From Streptomyces mangrovisoli (lineage in GTDB: Bacteria; Actinomycetota; Actinomycetes; Streptomycetales; Streptomycetaceae), in assembly GCF_000974985.2 (NCBI RefSeq), contig NZ_LAVA02000066.1:1-44628 (forward strand): 44,628 nt of DNA, given 5' to 3'. Positions 38,482-44,628 of this stretch are shown here, piece after piece; the first letter of the stretch is position 1, and every line of letters begins with the position of its first letter. The notes beneath the pieces were generated by a model. The model saw only the letters and a program-made list of their open reading frames with translations, was not told the origin of the DNA and did not search any database. A program made the translations under genes and the position numbers.

Positions 38482-39201
38482 ATGACTGCGAGCACTGACA
38501 CCGGCGTTGCCGTCGTCACCGGCGGCGGGAGCGGGATCGGCCGGGCCTGCGCGGATGCGCTGGCGGCCGCCGGCCACCGGGTCGCCGTACTCGACCTGTC
38601 CCCGGGCACCTCGGGCCCGCACCATCCGGTCGTCGCGGACGTGACGTCCACCGCCTCGCTCGCGGCGGCCGTCGCCGAAGTGGAGCGCGCGCTGGGTCCG
38701 GTGTCCGTCGTCGTCCACGCCGCGGGCATCAGCGGACCGTGGCAGGGCCTGCTCGATCTGCCCGAGTCGACGTGGAACCAGATCATGGACGTCAATGCCG
38801 GGGGGACCTTCCGGGTCTGCAAGGCGCTGCTGCCCGGCATGGTCGAGCGCGGCTACGGCCGGGTGGTCCTCGTGGCGTCCGTCGCGGGGAAGGAGGGCTC
38901 CGCGCTGCTCCCCGCGTACAGCGCTTCGAAGGCCGCCGTCATCGCGCTGGCCAAGGCGCTGGGCAAGGACCTCGCCACGTCGGGCGTTCTGGTCAACGCC
39001 GTCACGCCGGCGGGCATCGACGCGGGGATGACCCATGAGAACAGTCCCGAGATCCAGGACACCATGCGCGCGGCCATCCCCATGGGGCGCCTCGGCACCG
39101 CCCAGGAAGTAGCGGCTCTGGTGGCGTGGCTGGCCAGCCCGGCGTGCAGTTTCTCGACGGGCGCGGTCTTCGACCTGTCGGGCGGCCGCAGCACGCACTG
39201 A
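38482..39201 (+). CDS. Short-chain dehydrogenase/reductase (classical SDR)
   Basis: A 239-residue classical SDR. The cofactor loop VVTGGGSGIGRACADALAAA is at about residues 11-30; the acidic residue in VAVLDLSP suggests NAD(H). VVHAAGISGP (NAG-like) and the active site VASVAGKEGSALLPAYSASK (Ser and YxxxK) follow, with AVTPAGIDAGMTHE and SFSTGAVFDLSGGRS at the end. It oxidises an alcohol or a dihydrodiol-type substrate, or reduces a ketone. ATG at 38482 follows a GAGGGG site. It is divergent from GntR and followed by a VOC gene. Its last codons are part of a 29-bp triplicate repeat. Confidence 0.9.
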   Translation: MTASTDTGVAVVTGGGSGIGRACADALAAAGHRVAVLDLSPGTSGPHHPVVADVTSTASLAAAVAEVERALGPVSVVVHAAGISGPWQGLLDLPESTWNQIMDVNAGGTFRVCKALLPGMVERGYGRVVLVASVAGKEGSALLPAYSASKAAVIALAKALGKDLATSGVLVNAVTPAGIDAGMTHENSPEIQDTMRAAIPMGRLGTAQEVAALVAWLASPACSFSTGAVFDLSGGRSTH

Positions 39202-39276
39202 CGCCGTACGAGACCGCGAGCACGCACTGACACCGTACGAGACCTTGAGCACGCACTGACGCCGTACGAGACCGCG
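39190..39276 (+). repeat. Three tandem copies of a 29-bp unit across the SDR stop codon
   Basis: Units at 39190-39218, 39219-39247 and 39248-39276 each begin AGCACGCACTGA and continue (C)GCCGTACGAGACCGCG or a close variant. The first unit holds the SDR's final Ser-Thr-His codons and stop, so the end of the gene has been copied twice downstream. Units 1 and 3 are identical; unit 2 differs at 3 positions. Confidence 0.9.
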
Positions 39277-39291
39277 AGCGGAAGGACCCTC

Positions 39292-39699
39292 ATGACCGTG
39301 GACCATGTCGGCCTGTCGGTCGACGACCTGGCCGGGATGACCGAGTGGTGGTCCGCCGCCCTCGACGCCCGCGTCGACTACACCGTCGACCGACCCGCGA
39401 TCGCCATGCGGGCCACCGTCCTCATCGACGCGGACGGTTTCCGCCTCGAATTGCTGCACCGCGTGGGCAGCCGCCCCGCCCACCCCCGCTGGGACATCGC
39501 CACATCGCTGCTCAGCCACGGGTTCGGCCATCTCGCCCTGCGGGTCGACGACGTGCCGGTCGCCTACGACCGCCTCCTCGCCCTGGGCGCCACCGCACTG
39601 GCAGAACCGTCCGCGGGCAGCCGCCCGGGCATGACCATCGCGTTCGTCGCCGACCCGGAGAACAACCTGATCGAGATCGTCGGTCGCTCGTCGACTTGA
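39292..39699 (+). CDS. VOC/glyoxalase-fold protein
   Basis: A 135-residue single-chain VOC protein with two beta-alpha-beta-beta-beta modules. It starts MTVDHVGLSVDDLAGMTEWW (first metal-position His). FRLELLHRVGS (Glu), GFGHLALRVDDVPVAYDRLL (second His) and FVADPENNLIEIVGRS (Glu in NLIEIV) follow. The retained H/E/H/E set suggests a metal-dependent lyase, epimerase or dioxygenase such as methylmalonyl-CoA epimerase or glyoxalase I relatives. ATG at 39292 has GGAAGG upstream. It follows the SDR gene after the 29-bp repeats and probably belongs to the same transcript. Confidence 0.85.
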   Translation: MTVDHVGLSVDDLAGMTEWWSAALDARVDYTVDRPAIAMRATVLIDADGFRLELLHRVGSRPAHPRWDIATSLLSHGFGHLALRVDDVPVAYDRLLALGATALAEPSAGSRPGMTIAFVADPENNLIEIVGRSST

Positions 39700-39777
39700 G
39701 CCGAGCTGTCCGACGCCTCATCCTCGGTATCACCCGGGCGCCGGGCCATGGTGGAGAAGAGAAGTGACGAGGCTGCG

Positions 39778-40185
39778 ATGAGTGACCCGACGAAGCCCGA
39801 GGTCGACGTTCCCGAGGGGGACGCTCCCACCGAGCTGGCCGTGCGGGACCTGGTCGTCGGGGACGGGGCCGAGGTCAGGCCCGGCATGGTGGTCAGGGTC
39901 CACTACGTCGGGGTGACGTTCGCGTCCGGCAAGGAGTTCGACGCCTCCTGGGACCGCGGTGAGCCGTTCAAGTTCGGCCTGGGCAGCGGCAAGGTCATCA
40001 AGGGCTGGGACCGGGGGGTGCGGGGGATGAGGGTCGGTGGCCGACGCGAGATCGTCGTTCCCCCGCGTCTCGGCTACGGCGATCAGTCGCCCTCGCCCCT
40101 GATCCCGCCGGGCTCGACCCTGGTCTTCGTGGTGGACCTGCTGGACGTGTATTCCAGCACGACCGGGTGGAGCAGGGCCCGCTGA
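39778..40185 (+). CDS. FKBP-type peptidyl-prolyl cis-trans isomerase
   Basis: A 135-residue FKBP. After an acidic N-terminal segment (KPEVDVPEGDAPTELAVRDL) it shows VVRVHYVGVTFASGKEFDAS, WDRGEPFKFGLGSGKVIKGW, DRGVRGMRVGGRREIVVPPR, LGYGDQSPSPLIPPGSTLVF and VVDLLDV. This is the complete single-domain FKBP pattern with the aromatic and Asp residues of the proline pocket. It speeds prolyl isomerisation in protein folding; no signal peptide is seen, so it is cytoplasmic. ATG at 39778 has GAGG 5 nt upstream; an in-frame ATG at 39748 has no good site. It is unrelated in role to the neighbouring catabolic genes. Confidence 0.93.
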   Translation: MSDPTKPEVDVPEGDAPTELAVRDLVVGDGAEVRPGMVVRVHYVGVTFASGKEFDASWDRGEPFKFGLGSGKVIKGWDRGVRGMRVGGRREIVVPPRLGYGDQSPSPLIPPGSTLVFVVDLLDVYSSTTGWSRAR

Positions 40186-40220
40186 GCCCGGCCGCTCCCC
40201 CGGACGACGTGGTGTCGGGC

Positions 40221-40634
40221 CTACTCGGCCGCCTCTCCGAACACGGCGTTGACCAGGCCGGCGTCTCCCGCGTAGACGCTCATGGGCTGCACCTTCCCGT
40301 CGGCGAGGGTGAGATTGAATCGGGCGACGCCCATGAAGAGGGGCTTGTCCGCGGGGGCGATCGTGGTGGTGGCGAGCGGGATCGTCAGCGTGTCGTTGCC
40401 GACCTTGGCTTCCCACGTGGCGTCCGCGGAGTTCGACAGGCGCAGTTCGCCCCACTTCGCCTTGACCTTGCTGTCCGGCGTCACGAACAGGGCACGCAGC
40501 CGGAGTTCGACGCCGTCGTGGAAGTCGGCCACGTCCTTCGCCGGGCTGACCGGGGCCTTGCGCGCCGCGGCCACCCAGCGCAGGAACGGAGCCGTACTAC
40601 CGAAAGATGATCTAGAGATGGTCACGGGGCGCAT
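40221..40634 (-). CDS. Hypothetical protein
   Basis: I do not recognise this family. The frame is 137 codons. Residues from about 40 read as an ordered beta-rich domain: DGVELRLRALFVTPDSKVKA, LRLSNSADATWEAKVGNDTL, TIPLATTTIAPADKPLFMGV, and LTLADGKVQPMSVYAGDAGL. No signal peptide or membrane segment is visible. The first 35 residues have a different, Ser/Arg-rich character and no ribosome site, so the true start may be lower or the gene may be 5'-truncated. It is convergent with the FKBP gene, with 35 bp between them. Confidence 0.5.
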   Translation of the reverse strand: MRPVTISRSSFGSTAPFLRWVAAARKAPVSPAKDVADFHDGVELRLRALFVTPDSKVKAKWGELRLSNSADATWEAKVGNDTLTIPLATTTIAPADKPLFMGVARFNLTLADGKVQPMSVYAGDAGLVNAVFGEAAE

Positions 40635-40676
40635 GATCGCACTCCGCGTCCCTGCTCTACAAGGCGTATGCGCCGG

Positions 40677-41546
40677 TCACGCGGCCACGCCGTCGGCCTC
40701 CATCGTCATCCGGGCCACGTGCAGGGCCAGATAGGAGATCTCGTCCTCGCTCAGGCGCTGCCCCAGGCGCAGTTCGGCGATCGTCGCCAGTTGCTGCGCG
40801 GTGTGGGTGGCCTCCGGGTAGAGCTGGCGGATGCCCTCGCCGATGGTGGACTCCTCGCCCGTCAGCTGCCGGTGCTGCTGCATCCGTACGAAGAGGTAGC
40901 GCACGTGCGTGATGAAGCGGGCCACGCTCACGGACTCGTGGGAGAGCTCCAGGCCGTACCGCTCGCGTACGACGGAGAGCATCTGCTGGATGACCCCGGT
41001 CATCGTGTACGTGAAGGACAGGTTGCCCGAGACGAAGCCCGCGTTGACCAGGTGCAGGGCGAGCGCGACCGCCTCGGAGGCGTCGAGCCGCGGGGACACC
41101 CGCTCGTTGATCGCCCGCAGCAGCAGCTGCGCCTGGGCGTACTCGGCGGCGTACAGGGTCTGCACCTCGGCACGCAGCGGGTACTCGATCTCGATGCCAC
41201 GGGCGGCCCGGTCCAGGGCGCCCGCGATGTGGTCGGCGACGGCGATGGCCAGGGTCGGCCGGGTGGACGCGTGGCCTTCGATGCCGGCCTCGGCGAGGGC
41301 GGCCGAGACGGCCTCCAGGACCTCGGTGCTGATGAGGTCGCGGGCCTCGGTGAGCCGGCCGAGGTCGGGCTCGATCTCGGCGTCCCGCTCGTCGGCGGGG
41401 ACGAAGACCTGCTCGATCAGCGCGGGGTCGACCGGCTTGCCCTGGTGGGAGTTGAAGCCGATGCCGCGCCCGGTGAGGATGACCGGCTGTCCGTTCTCGT
41501 CGCGCGAGAGGACCACGTTGTTGTTGAGGACACGCAGAGCCTTCAC
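40677..41546 (-). CDS. PRD-containing transcriptional antiterminator (BglG/LicT family)
   Basis: A 289-residue protein. The N-terminal RNA-binding CAT domain is at about residues 1-60 (LRVLNNNVVLSRDENGQPVI, then GRGIGFNSHQGKPVD). Two PTS regulation domains follow. PRD1, about 70-170, has His in AVADHIAGAL and ALALHLVNAGF. PRD2, about 175-285, has His in ARFITHVRYLFVRM and YLALHVARM. These histidines are phosphorylated by HPr and the cognate EII in the family. GTG at 41546 follows AAGGAGG at 7 nt. It lies downstream of the PTS permease gene. A RAT-like RNA site overlapping a terminator precedes that gene, so this protein is its probable activator. Confidence 0.93.
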   Translation of the reverse strand: MKALRVLNNNVVLSRDENGQPVILTGRGIGFNSHQGKPVDPALIEQVFVPADERDAEIEPDLGRLTEARDLISTEVLEAVSAALAEAGIEGHASTRPTLAIAVADHIAGALDRAARGIEIEYPLRAEVQTLYAAEYAQAQLLLRAINERVSPRLDASEAVALALHLVNAGFVSGNLSFTYTMTGVIQQMLSVVRERYGLELSHESVSVARFITHVRYLFVRMQQHRQLTGEESTIGEGIRQLYPEATHTAQQLATIAELRLGQRLSEDEISYLALHVARMTMEADGVAA

Positions 41547-41590
41547 CGCAGGCCCTCCTTTCCGTCCGTTCCCCATCTTCTCGCGGATCG

Positions 41591-41639
41591 ACGCGGCGCG
41601 CGCCCGGCTCCCGTGGAGGGAGCCGGGCGCGCGCCGCGT
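41591..41639 (-). terminator. Perfect 22-bp hairpin between the PTS and antiterminator genes
   Basis: A 22-bp arm at 41591-41612 is exactly complementary to 41618-41639 with a 5-nt loop. It is very GC-rich and begins 14 bp after the PTS stop. No T-tract follows, so it may limit read-through into the antiterminator gene or protect the upstream mRNA end. Confidence 0.7.
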
Positions 41640-41652
41640 CCGGTGCGGATGA

Positions 41653-43770
41653 TCACCGTCGTACGGTCACGACCGGGGCGCCGGCCAGGACGTCCTGGCC
41701 GATGTGCGGCTCGACCGAGGTGATGTCCACGGTGTTCAGGACGGTCATCAGGGTCACGGCCGGGTGGCCGGCGGCGCGCACGGCGCCGAGGTCGACCTCG
41801 GCGAGGAGGTCGCCGGCCGCGATCTTCTGGCCGGGCTCGACGCGGACGTCGAACCCTTCGCCCTGCATCTGCACCGTGTCGATGCCGATGTGCACGAGGA
41901 CCTCGATGCCGTCCGCGGTGCGGATGCCGTAGGCGTGGCCGGTCTCGGCGACGGTCACCAGCTCACCGTCGACGGGGGCGACGATGTGGCCGTCGGCCGG
42001 CTCGATGCCCACGCCCTCGCCGAGCGCGCGGGAGGCGAAGACCGGGTCCTCGACCTCGCCGAGGCCGATCACATGACCCGCGACCGGGGCCGTGAGTTCG
42101 ACGGCCGGGCCGGTGGCGGCGCCGGTCGCGCCGGCGGTGCCGGTGGAGGCGGTGGCGGCAGAGCCGGTGGGCGTGGCGGTCACCGTGGCGGTGGCGGTCG
42201 CCGGGGCGCCGGCGGTGACGAGCTCGCGCTCCTCGGCCGGGGCGGCCTGGGCCGGGATCTCGCCGCGGGCGGCGGCCTCGGCGGCGTCACGCTCGGCGTT
42301 GGCCTCGACGCGCTCGTCCTTGGTGCGGTAGTCGGAGAAGTACACGAGAGCCATCGAGGTGACGAAGGCCGCGGTGATCGCGATGATGTACTTGATCATC
42401 GGGTTGAAGACCGGGATGGTCAGCAGCGAGGTGAAGGCGAACGCGTTGGTGTTCACGCCACCCAGCAGGCCGATGATCACACCGCCCACGAGGCAGCCGA
42501 CGAGCATGCGGGGGTAGATCCGCTTGAAGCGCAGGTGGATGCCGTAGAGCGAGGGCTCGGAGATACCACCCAGCAGACCGGCGGCCAGGGCGCCCGTGGC
42601 GGTCTGGCGCATGTCCTTCTCGCGGTGACGGATCGAGAGCAGCAGGACACCGGCGGTGGCGCCGAAGCAGGCGAAGTTCCACGTGCCCATGGGGCCCTGG
42701 ATGAAGTCGTACCCGAGGGTGTTGATGTTGACGAGCATCAGGGCGTTCAGCGGCCAGTGCAGACCCAGCGGCACCAGGAACGGGTACAGCATCGGGATGA
42801 CGATCGCGAAGACGATCGGCGCGTGGCCGTTCAGCCAGGACAGACCCGTGCCGAGGCCGTTGCCGGCCCAGACGCCCATGGGGCCGATGAGGAAGGCGGT
42901 CAGCGGGATCATGATCAGCATGCTGAAGAACGGCACGAAGACCATCTGGACGTTCTCGGGGAAGATCCGCTTCAGGCCCTTGTAGACCAGGGCCAGCAGC
43001 GCGACCATCAGCAGCGGCACGAACACCTGGCCGCCGTAGTCGTTGAGCTGCATCGGCAGCCCGAAGACGTGCGCCACGGACTCCGTGGTGCCCAGCGTCG
43101 AGTTGACGTGGGTGGTGACACCGGGGGTCTTGGACCCGATCATGCCGGTGAAGTTCGGGGTCATCACCGCGGCCATGACCGTGGCGCCGACCCAGGGGTC
43201 GATCTTCAGCTTCTTGGCCGCGTTGTACGCGACCATGATCGGCAGGAAGTACAGCACCGAGCGCCACATGGCGTCGACGAAGACCCAGCTGGCGGACTTG
43301 TTCGCGGCGCGGAAGTCGACCAGCCCGAAGGCGTCGAGCATGGAGGCGATCGCGATGATCAGCGAGGCGCCGAGCAGCACACCGAGGAGCGGGCGGAACG
43401 AGTCCGAGAGGTACTCGAAGAAGTTGTCGAGCCAGGCGTAGCGGCCGCGGCCCTTCGAGCGGGCCTCGGCCTTGACGTCGGCGTTGCTCTTCGGGGCGGG
43501 CGCGGCGCCGCGCATCGCGGGGAGGTTCATGATGTCGCTGTAGACTCCCGCGACGGCTCCGCCGATGACGATCTGGAAGCGGTCGCCGGACTGCGGAACC
43601 GTGCCCATGACCCCGTCGAGGGCGTCGAGCGCAGGCTGGTCGACCTTCTTGGCGTCGTGGAGCTGAAAACGCAGTCGGGTCGCGCAGTGCGTGAGGCTCT
43701 CGATGTTCTCGGGTCCGCCGACACCGCGGAGGATCTTCTCCGCGAGCGTCTGGGGCTTGGATGTACTCAT
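41653..43770 (-). CDS. PTS beta-glucoside-type permease, EIIBCA fusion
   Basis: A 705-residue membrane permease that phosphorylates sugar during uptake. EIIB comes first, with phospho-Cys29 in IESLTHCATRLRF. EIIC follows from about residue 110 (FFEYLSDSFRPLLGVLLGAS, WPLNALMLVNINTLGYDFIQ, and the sugar-binding loop GLLGGISEPSLYGIHLRFKR). An Ala/Thr-rich linker (about 500-555) leads to EIIA with phospho-His about 626 in VLVHIGIDTVQMQGEGFDV. The BCA order and GISEPSLYG loop are typical of the beta-glucoside/sucrose group. ATG at 43770 has AAGGA 7 nt upstream. The leader carries a RAT antiterminator and terminator. Confidence 0.93.
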   Translation of the reverse strand: MSTSKPQTLAEKILRGVGGPENIESLTHCATRLRFQLHDAKKVDQPALDALDGVMGTVPQSGDRFQIVIGGAVAGVYSDIMNLPAMRGAAPAPKSNADVKAEARSKGRGRYAWLDNFFEYLSDSFRPLLGVLLGASLIIAIASMLDAFGLVDFRAANKSASWVFVDAMWRSVLYFLPIMVAYNAAKKLKIDPWVGATVMAAVMTPNFTGMIGSKTPGVTTHVNSTLGTTESVAHVFGLPMQLNDYGGQVFVPLLMVALLALVYKGLKRIFPENVQMVFVPFFSMLIMIPLTAFLIGPMGVWAGNGLGTGLSWLNGHAPIVFAIVIPMLYPFLVPLGLHWPLNALMLVNINTLGYDFIQGPMGTWNFACFGATAGVLLLSIRHREKDMRQTATGALAAGLLGGISEPSLYGIHLRFKRIYPRMLVGCLVGGVIIGLLGGVNTNAFAFTSLLTIPVFNPMIKYIIAITAAFVTSMALVYFSDYRTKDERVEANAERDAAEAAARGEIPAQAAPAEERELVTAGAPATATATVTATPTGSAATASTGTAGATGAATGPAVELTAPVAGHVIGLGEVEDPVFASRALGEGVGIEPADGHIVAPVDGELVTVAETGHAYGIRTADGIEVLVHIGIDTVQMQGEGFDVRVEPGQKIAAGDLLAEVDLGAVRAAGHPAVTLMTVLNTVDITSVEPHIGQDVLAGAPVVTVRR

Positions 43771-43842
43771 GGTGCGTCCTTGCATCCCTGTTCTTGCGAT
43801 CTTGCTTCGGTCCGTGATCTCGCACGCAAGGACCGAGGCATG

Positions 43843-43882
43843 AAAAAAGGCCCAGGTAGCGCACGGGGCGCCACCCAGGCCT
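43843..43882 (-). terminator. Conditional terminator in the PTS leader
   Basis: On the minus strand AGGCCTGGGTGGCGC (43882-43868) pairs, with a few G-U pairs, to GCGCTACCTGGGCCT (43862-43848) across a 5-nt loop, followed by a T-run to 43843. Its first bases overlap the 3' arm of the RAT element, so the two structures exclude each other. Confidence 0.85.
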
Positions 43883-43947
43883 TGCCTCCCTCGAGCGGAT
43901 GCCACGCCGCTGGGAGCGACGATCGGATCCATAGGGAGTAACAATCC
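43878..43947 (-). promoter_or_regulatory. Ribonucleic antiterminator (RAT) for the BglG/LicT-type protein
   Basis: The minus-strand leader holds GGATTGTTACTCCC (from 43947), matching the start of the BglG/LicT RAT (GGATTGTTACTG...). GGGAGGCAAGGCC ends at 43878 and matches its end (...AGGCAAAACC). CTCCC pairs with GGGAG and GG with CC, leaving the asymmetric internal loops typical of a RAT. The apical part (about 35 nt) is longer than usual. Its 3' arm overlaps the terminator. Confidence 0.8.
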
Positions 43948-43971
43948 TGCGATCGAGATCGATCGGAATTG

Positions 43972-43977
43972 ACTATA
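43972..43977 (-). promoter_or_regulatory. Possible -10 box of the PTS gene
   Basis: On the minus strand TATAGT lies 25 bp upstream of the RAT start, so a transcript starting near 43965 would carry the whole RAT and terminator. No good -35 box is visible 16-18 bp further up. Confidence 0.4.
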
Positions 43978-43979
43978 GC

Positions 43980-44398
43980 AGCGGGGCGTGGCCGTGGGGA
44001 GGGGGTCGGCGGGGCCCCTGGGACGACCGGATCGCGGGCCGGTCAACACCGCCCGGGTGATGGGAAGTTCGCCGGGCCGGGAGGGCCGAGCGTGACCGGA
44101 GACACAGGTTTGACGCGAGCCTTCCGGGGGCAGCAAGGGGGTTCGGCGCGACGGGGGACGGGTTTGGGGCGGGCCGCTCAGGGGGAACGGGCCTGCCGAC
44201 CGGGGCTCGGGCGCCGATCCACCGGGCGATAAGGCCCCGGCCCGGACCGCACCACCTTACCGGCCTCCGCACCGCCGTACGGCCCTCGCCCGGACCGCAC
44301 CGCCGTACGGCCCCGCCCGGACCGCTCGGCGGTACGGCACCCCGTCCGGCCCCCGCAAAATGCTGGTGCGCACCGTCCCCGTGTGGTTACCTGAAGCC
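43980..44398. other. GC-rich intergenic region with short repeats
   Basis: Open frames on both strands here lack ribosome sites and any recognisable protein pattern, so no gene is called. The part 44239-44338 contains about four imperfect copies (26-28 bp) of a unit like CCCGGACCGCACCGCCGTAC. GCCGTACGGC, a 10-bp palindrome, occurs twice (44274, 44302). The rest shows nothing clear. Confidence 0.5.
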
Positions 44399-44473
44399 AT
44401 GACCGTGCTCGTGATGCGCCGCCACGTGGACTACGTGCGTGTCACCACCACCGGTTGTTCCGCCGTGAGCTGA
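44399..44473 (+). CDS. 24-residue leader peptide (actinobacterial cysteine-type uORF)
   Basis: The short frame begins MTVLVMRRHVDYVRVTTTGC and ends with Ser-Ala-Val-Ser and TGA. The RRHVD-x-x-R core followed by small residues and a Cys near the end matches the putative leader peptides placed before sulfur-assimilation and related operons in Streptomyces and mycobacteria. In these, translation of the Cys codon is thought to sense cysteine supply and control downstream expression. The regulated gene lies beyond the window edge. Sequence to 44628 shows only a GC-rich leader with C-rich runs. Confidence 0.7.
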   Translation: MTVLVMRRHVDYVRVTTTGCSAVS

Positions 44474-44628
44474 CGCCGCGCTCCGGCCTTCGCCCCGCCT
44501 CTCCTTCCCACCGCACCGCAACCGCGCCGACCGCTGCCCGATCGCAGCGCATCGACGGCTGCTCCCGTGCCGTGCCCGGCTGGAGGCCCCGCGGCTCCGC
44601 CCCCGCCTCCCCCCGCCCCGCCCCGCCC

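Noticed and set aside
39190..39276. CRISPR-like repeat array
   Set aside because: The 29-bp units are directly adjacent with no spacers and contain a copied gene end; no cas genes are present.
41704..43941. A 745-codon open frame on the plus strand opposite the PTS gene
   Set aside because: It is rich in Gly, Arg, Asp and His with no domain, an antisense shadow of a GC-rich gene. The minus strand encodes a clear EIIBCA permease.
43969..44272. Short open frames upstream of the PTS gene on both strands
   Set aside because: There is no ribosome site and no recognisable protein character, and the region overlaps the promoter and repeats.

Overview
The window is high-GC DNA with the gene style of a Streptomyces or close relative. 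It has GTG/TTG starts, AAGGAG ribosome sites, many twin-arginine lipoproteins, dense TetR/GntR/ROK regulators and a short actinobacterial cysteine-type leader peptide. There is no rRNA, tRNA, CRISPR array or prophage. About 44 protein genes can be supported, plus two pseudogenes and one complete IS256-family element.

Layout. (1) 1-4121: a proline-rich protein cut by the window edge, a small GNAT protein, panD, a degraded fragment of a GH3 glycosidase, a ROK repressor and an NmrA-like reductase. (2) 4242-20409: an oxidative cluster. It holds four acyl-CoA-dehydrogenase-fold proteins that look like group D flavin monooxygenases, three SnoaL/NTF2-like proteins, a flavin reductase, an FMN reductase and three TetR regulators, two of them close paralogues. 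In its middle is an exported set: a Tat-lipoprotein haem peroxidase of the animal type, two six-repeat YWTN beta-propeller Tat lipoproteins flanking a DoxX-like membrane protein, and a PF03640-type lipoprotein. Near-identical GTAC-N-GTAC palindromes lie in intergenic regions of this cluster and probably are the operators of the paired TetR proteins. (3) 20498-22529: a CbrC-family (UPF0167) gene split by the IS256-family element. An 8-bp target duplication allows an exact in-frame reconstruction of the gene.

(4) 22578-39699: a catabolic locus. A long minus-strand run, mostly joined by 4-bp ATGA/GTGA overlaps, encodes an oligopeptide/dipeptide-type ABC importer (binding protein, two permeases, two ATPases), enoyl-CoA hydratase, acetoacetyl-CoA synthetase-like ligase, 3-hydroxyacyl-CoA dehydrogenase, amidohydrolase, a monooxygenase-fold protein, FAH-family hydrolase and aldehyde dehydrogenase. 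Upstream on the same strand are an extradiol dioxygenase and a second FAH-family protein. A FadR-type GntR gene and a divergent SDR-VOC pair complete the locus. The gene set suggests import of a small substrate, ring cleavage, hydrolysis to acetoacetate or a similar keto acid, and CoA activation. The substrate cannot be named from sequence.

(5) 39778-44628: an FKBP prolyl isomerase, an unrecognised protein, and a beta-glucoside-type PTS permease followed by a PRD antiterminator of the BglG/LicT family. Upstream of the PTS gene a ribonucleic antiterminator (GGATTGTTACTCCC...) overlaps a U-tailed terminator, so this sugar system appears to be controlled by antitermination. A 24-codon leader peptide ending near a cysteine opens the next transcription unit at the right edge.
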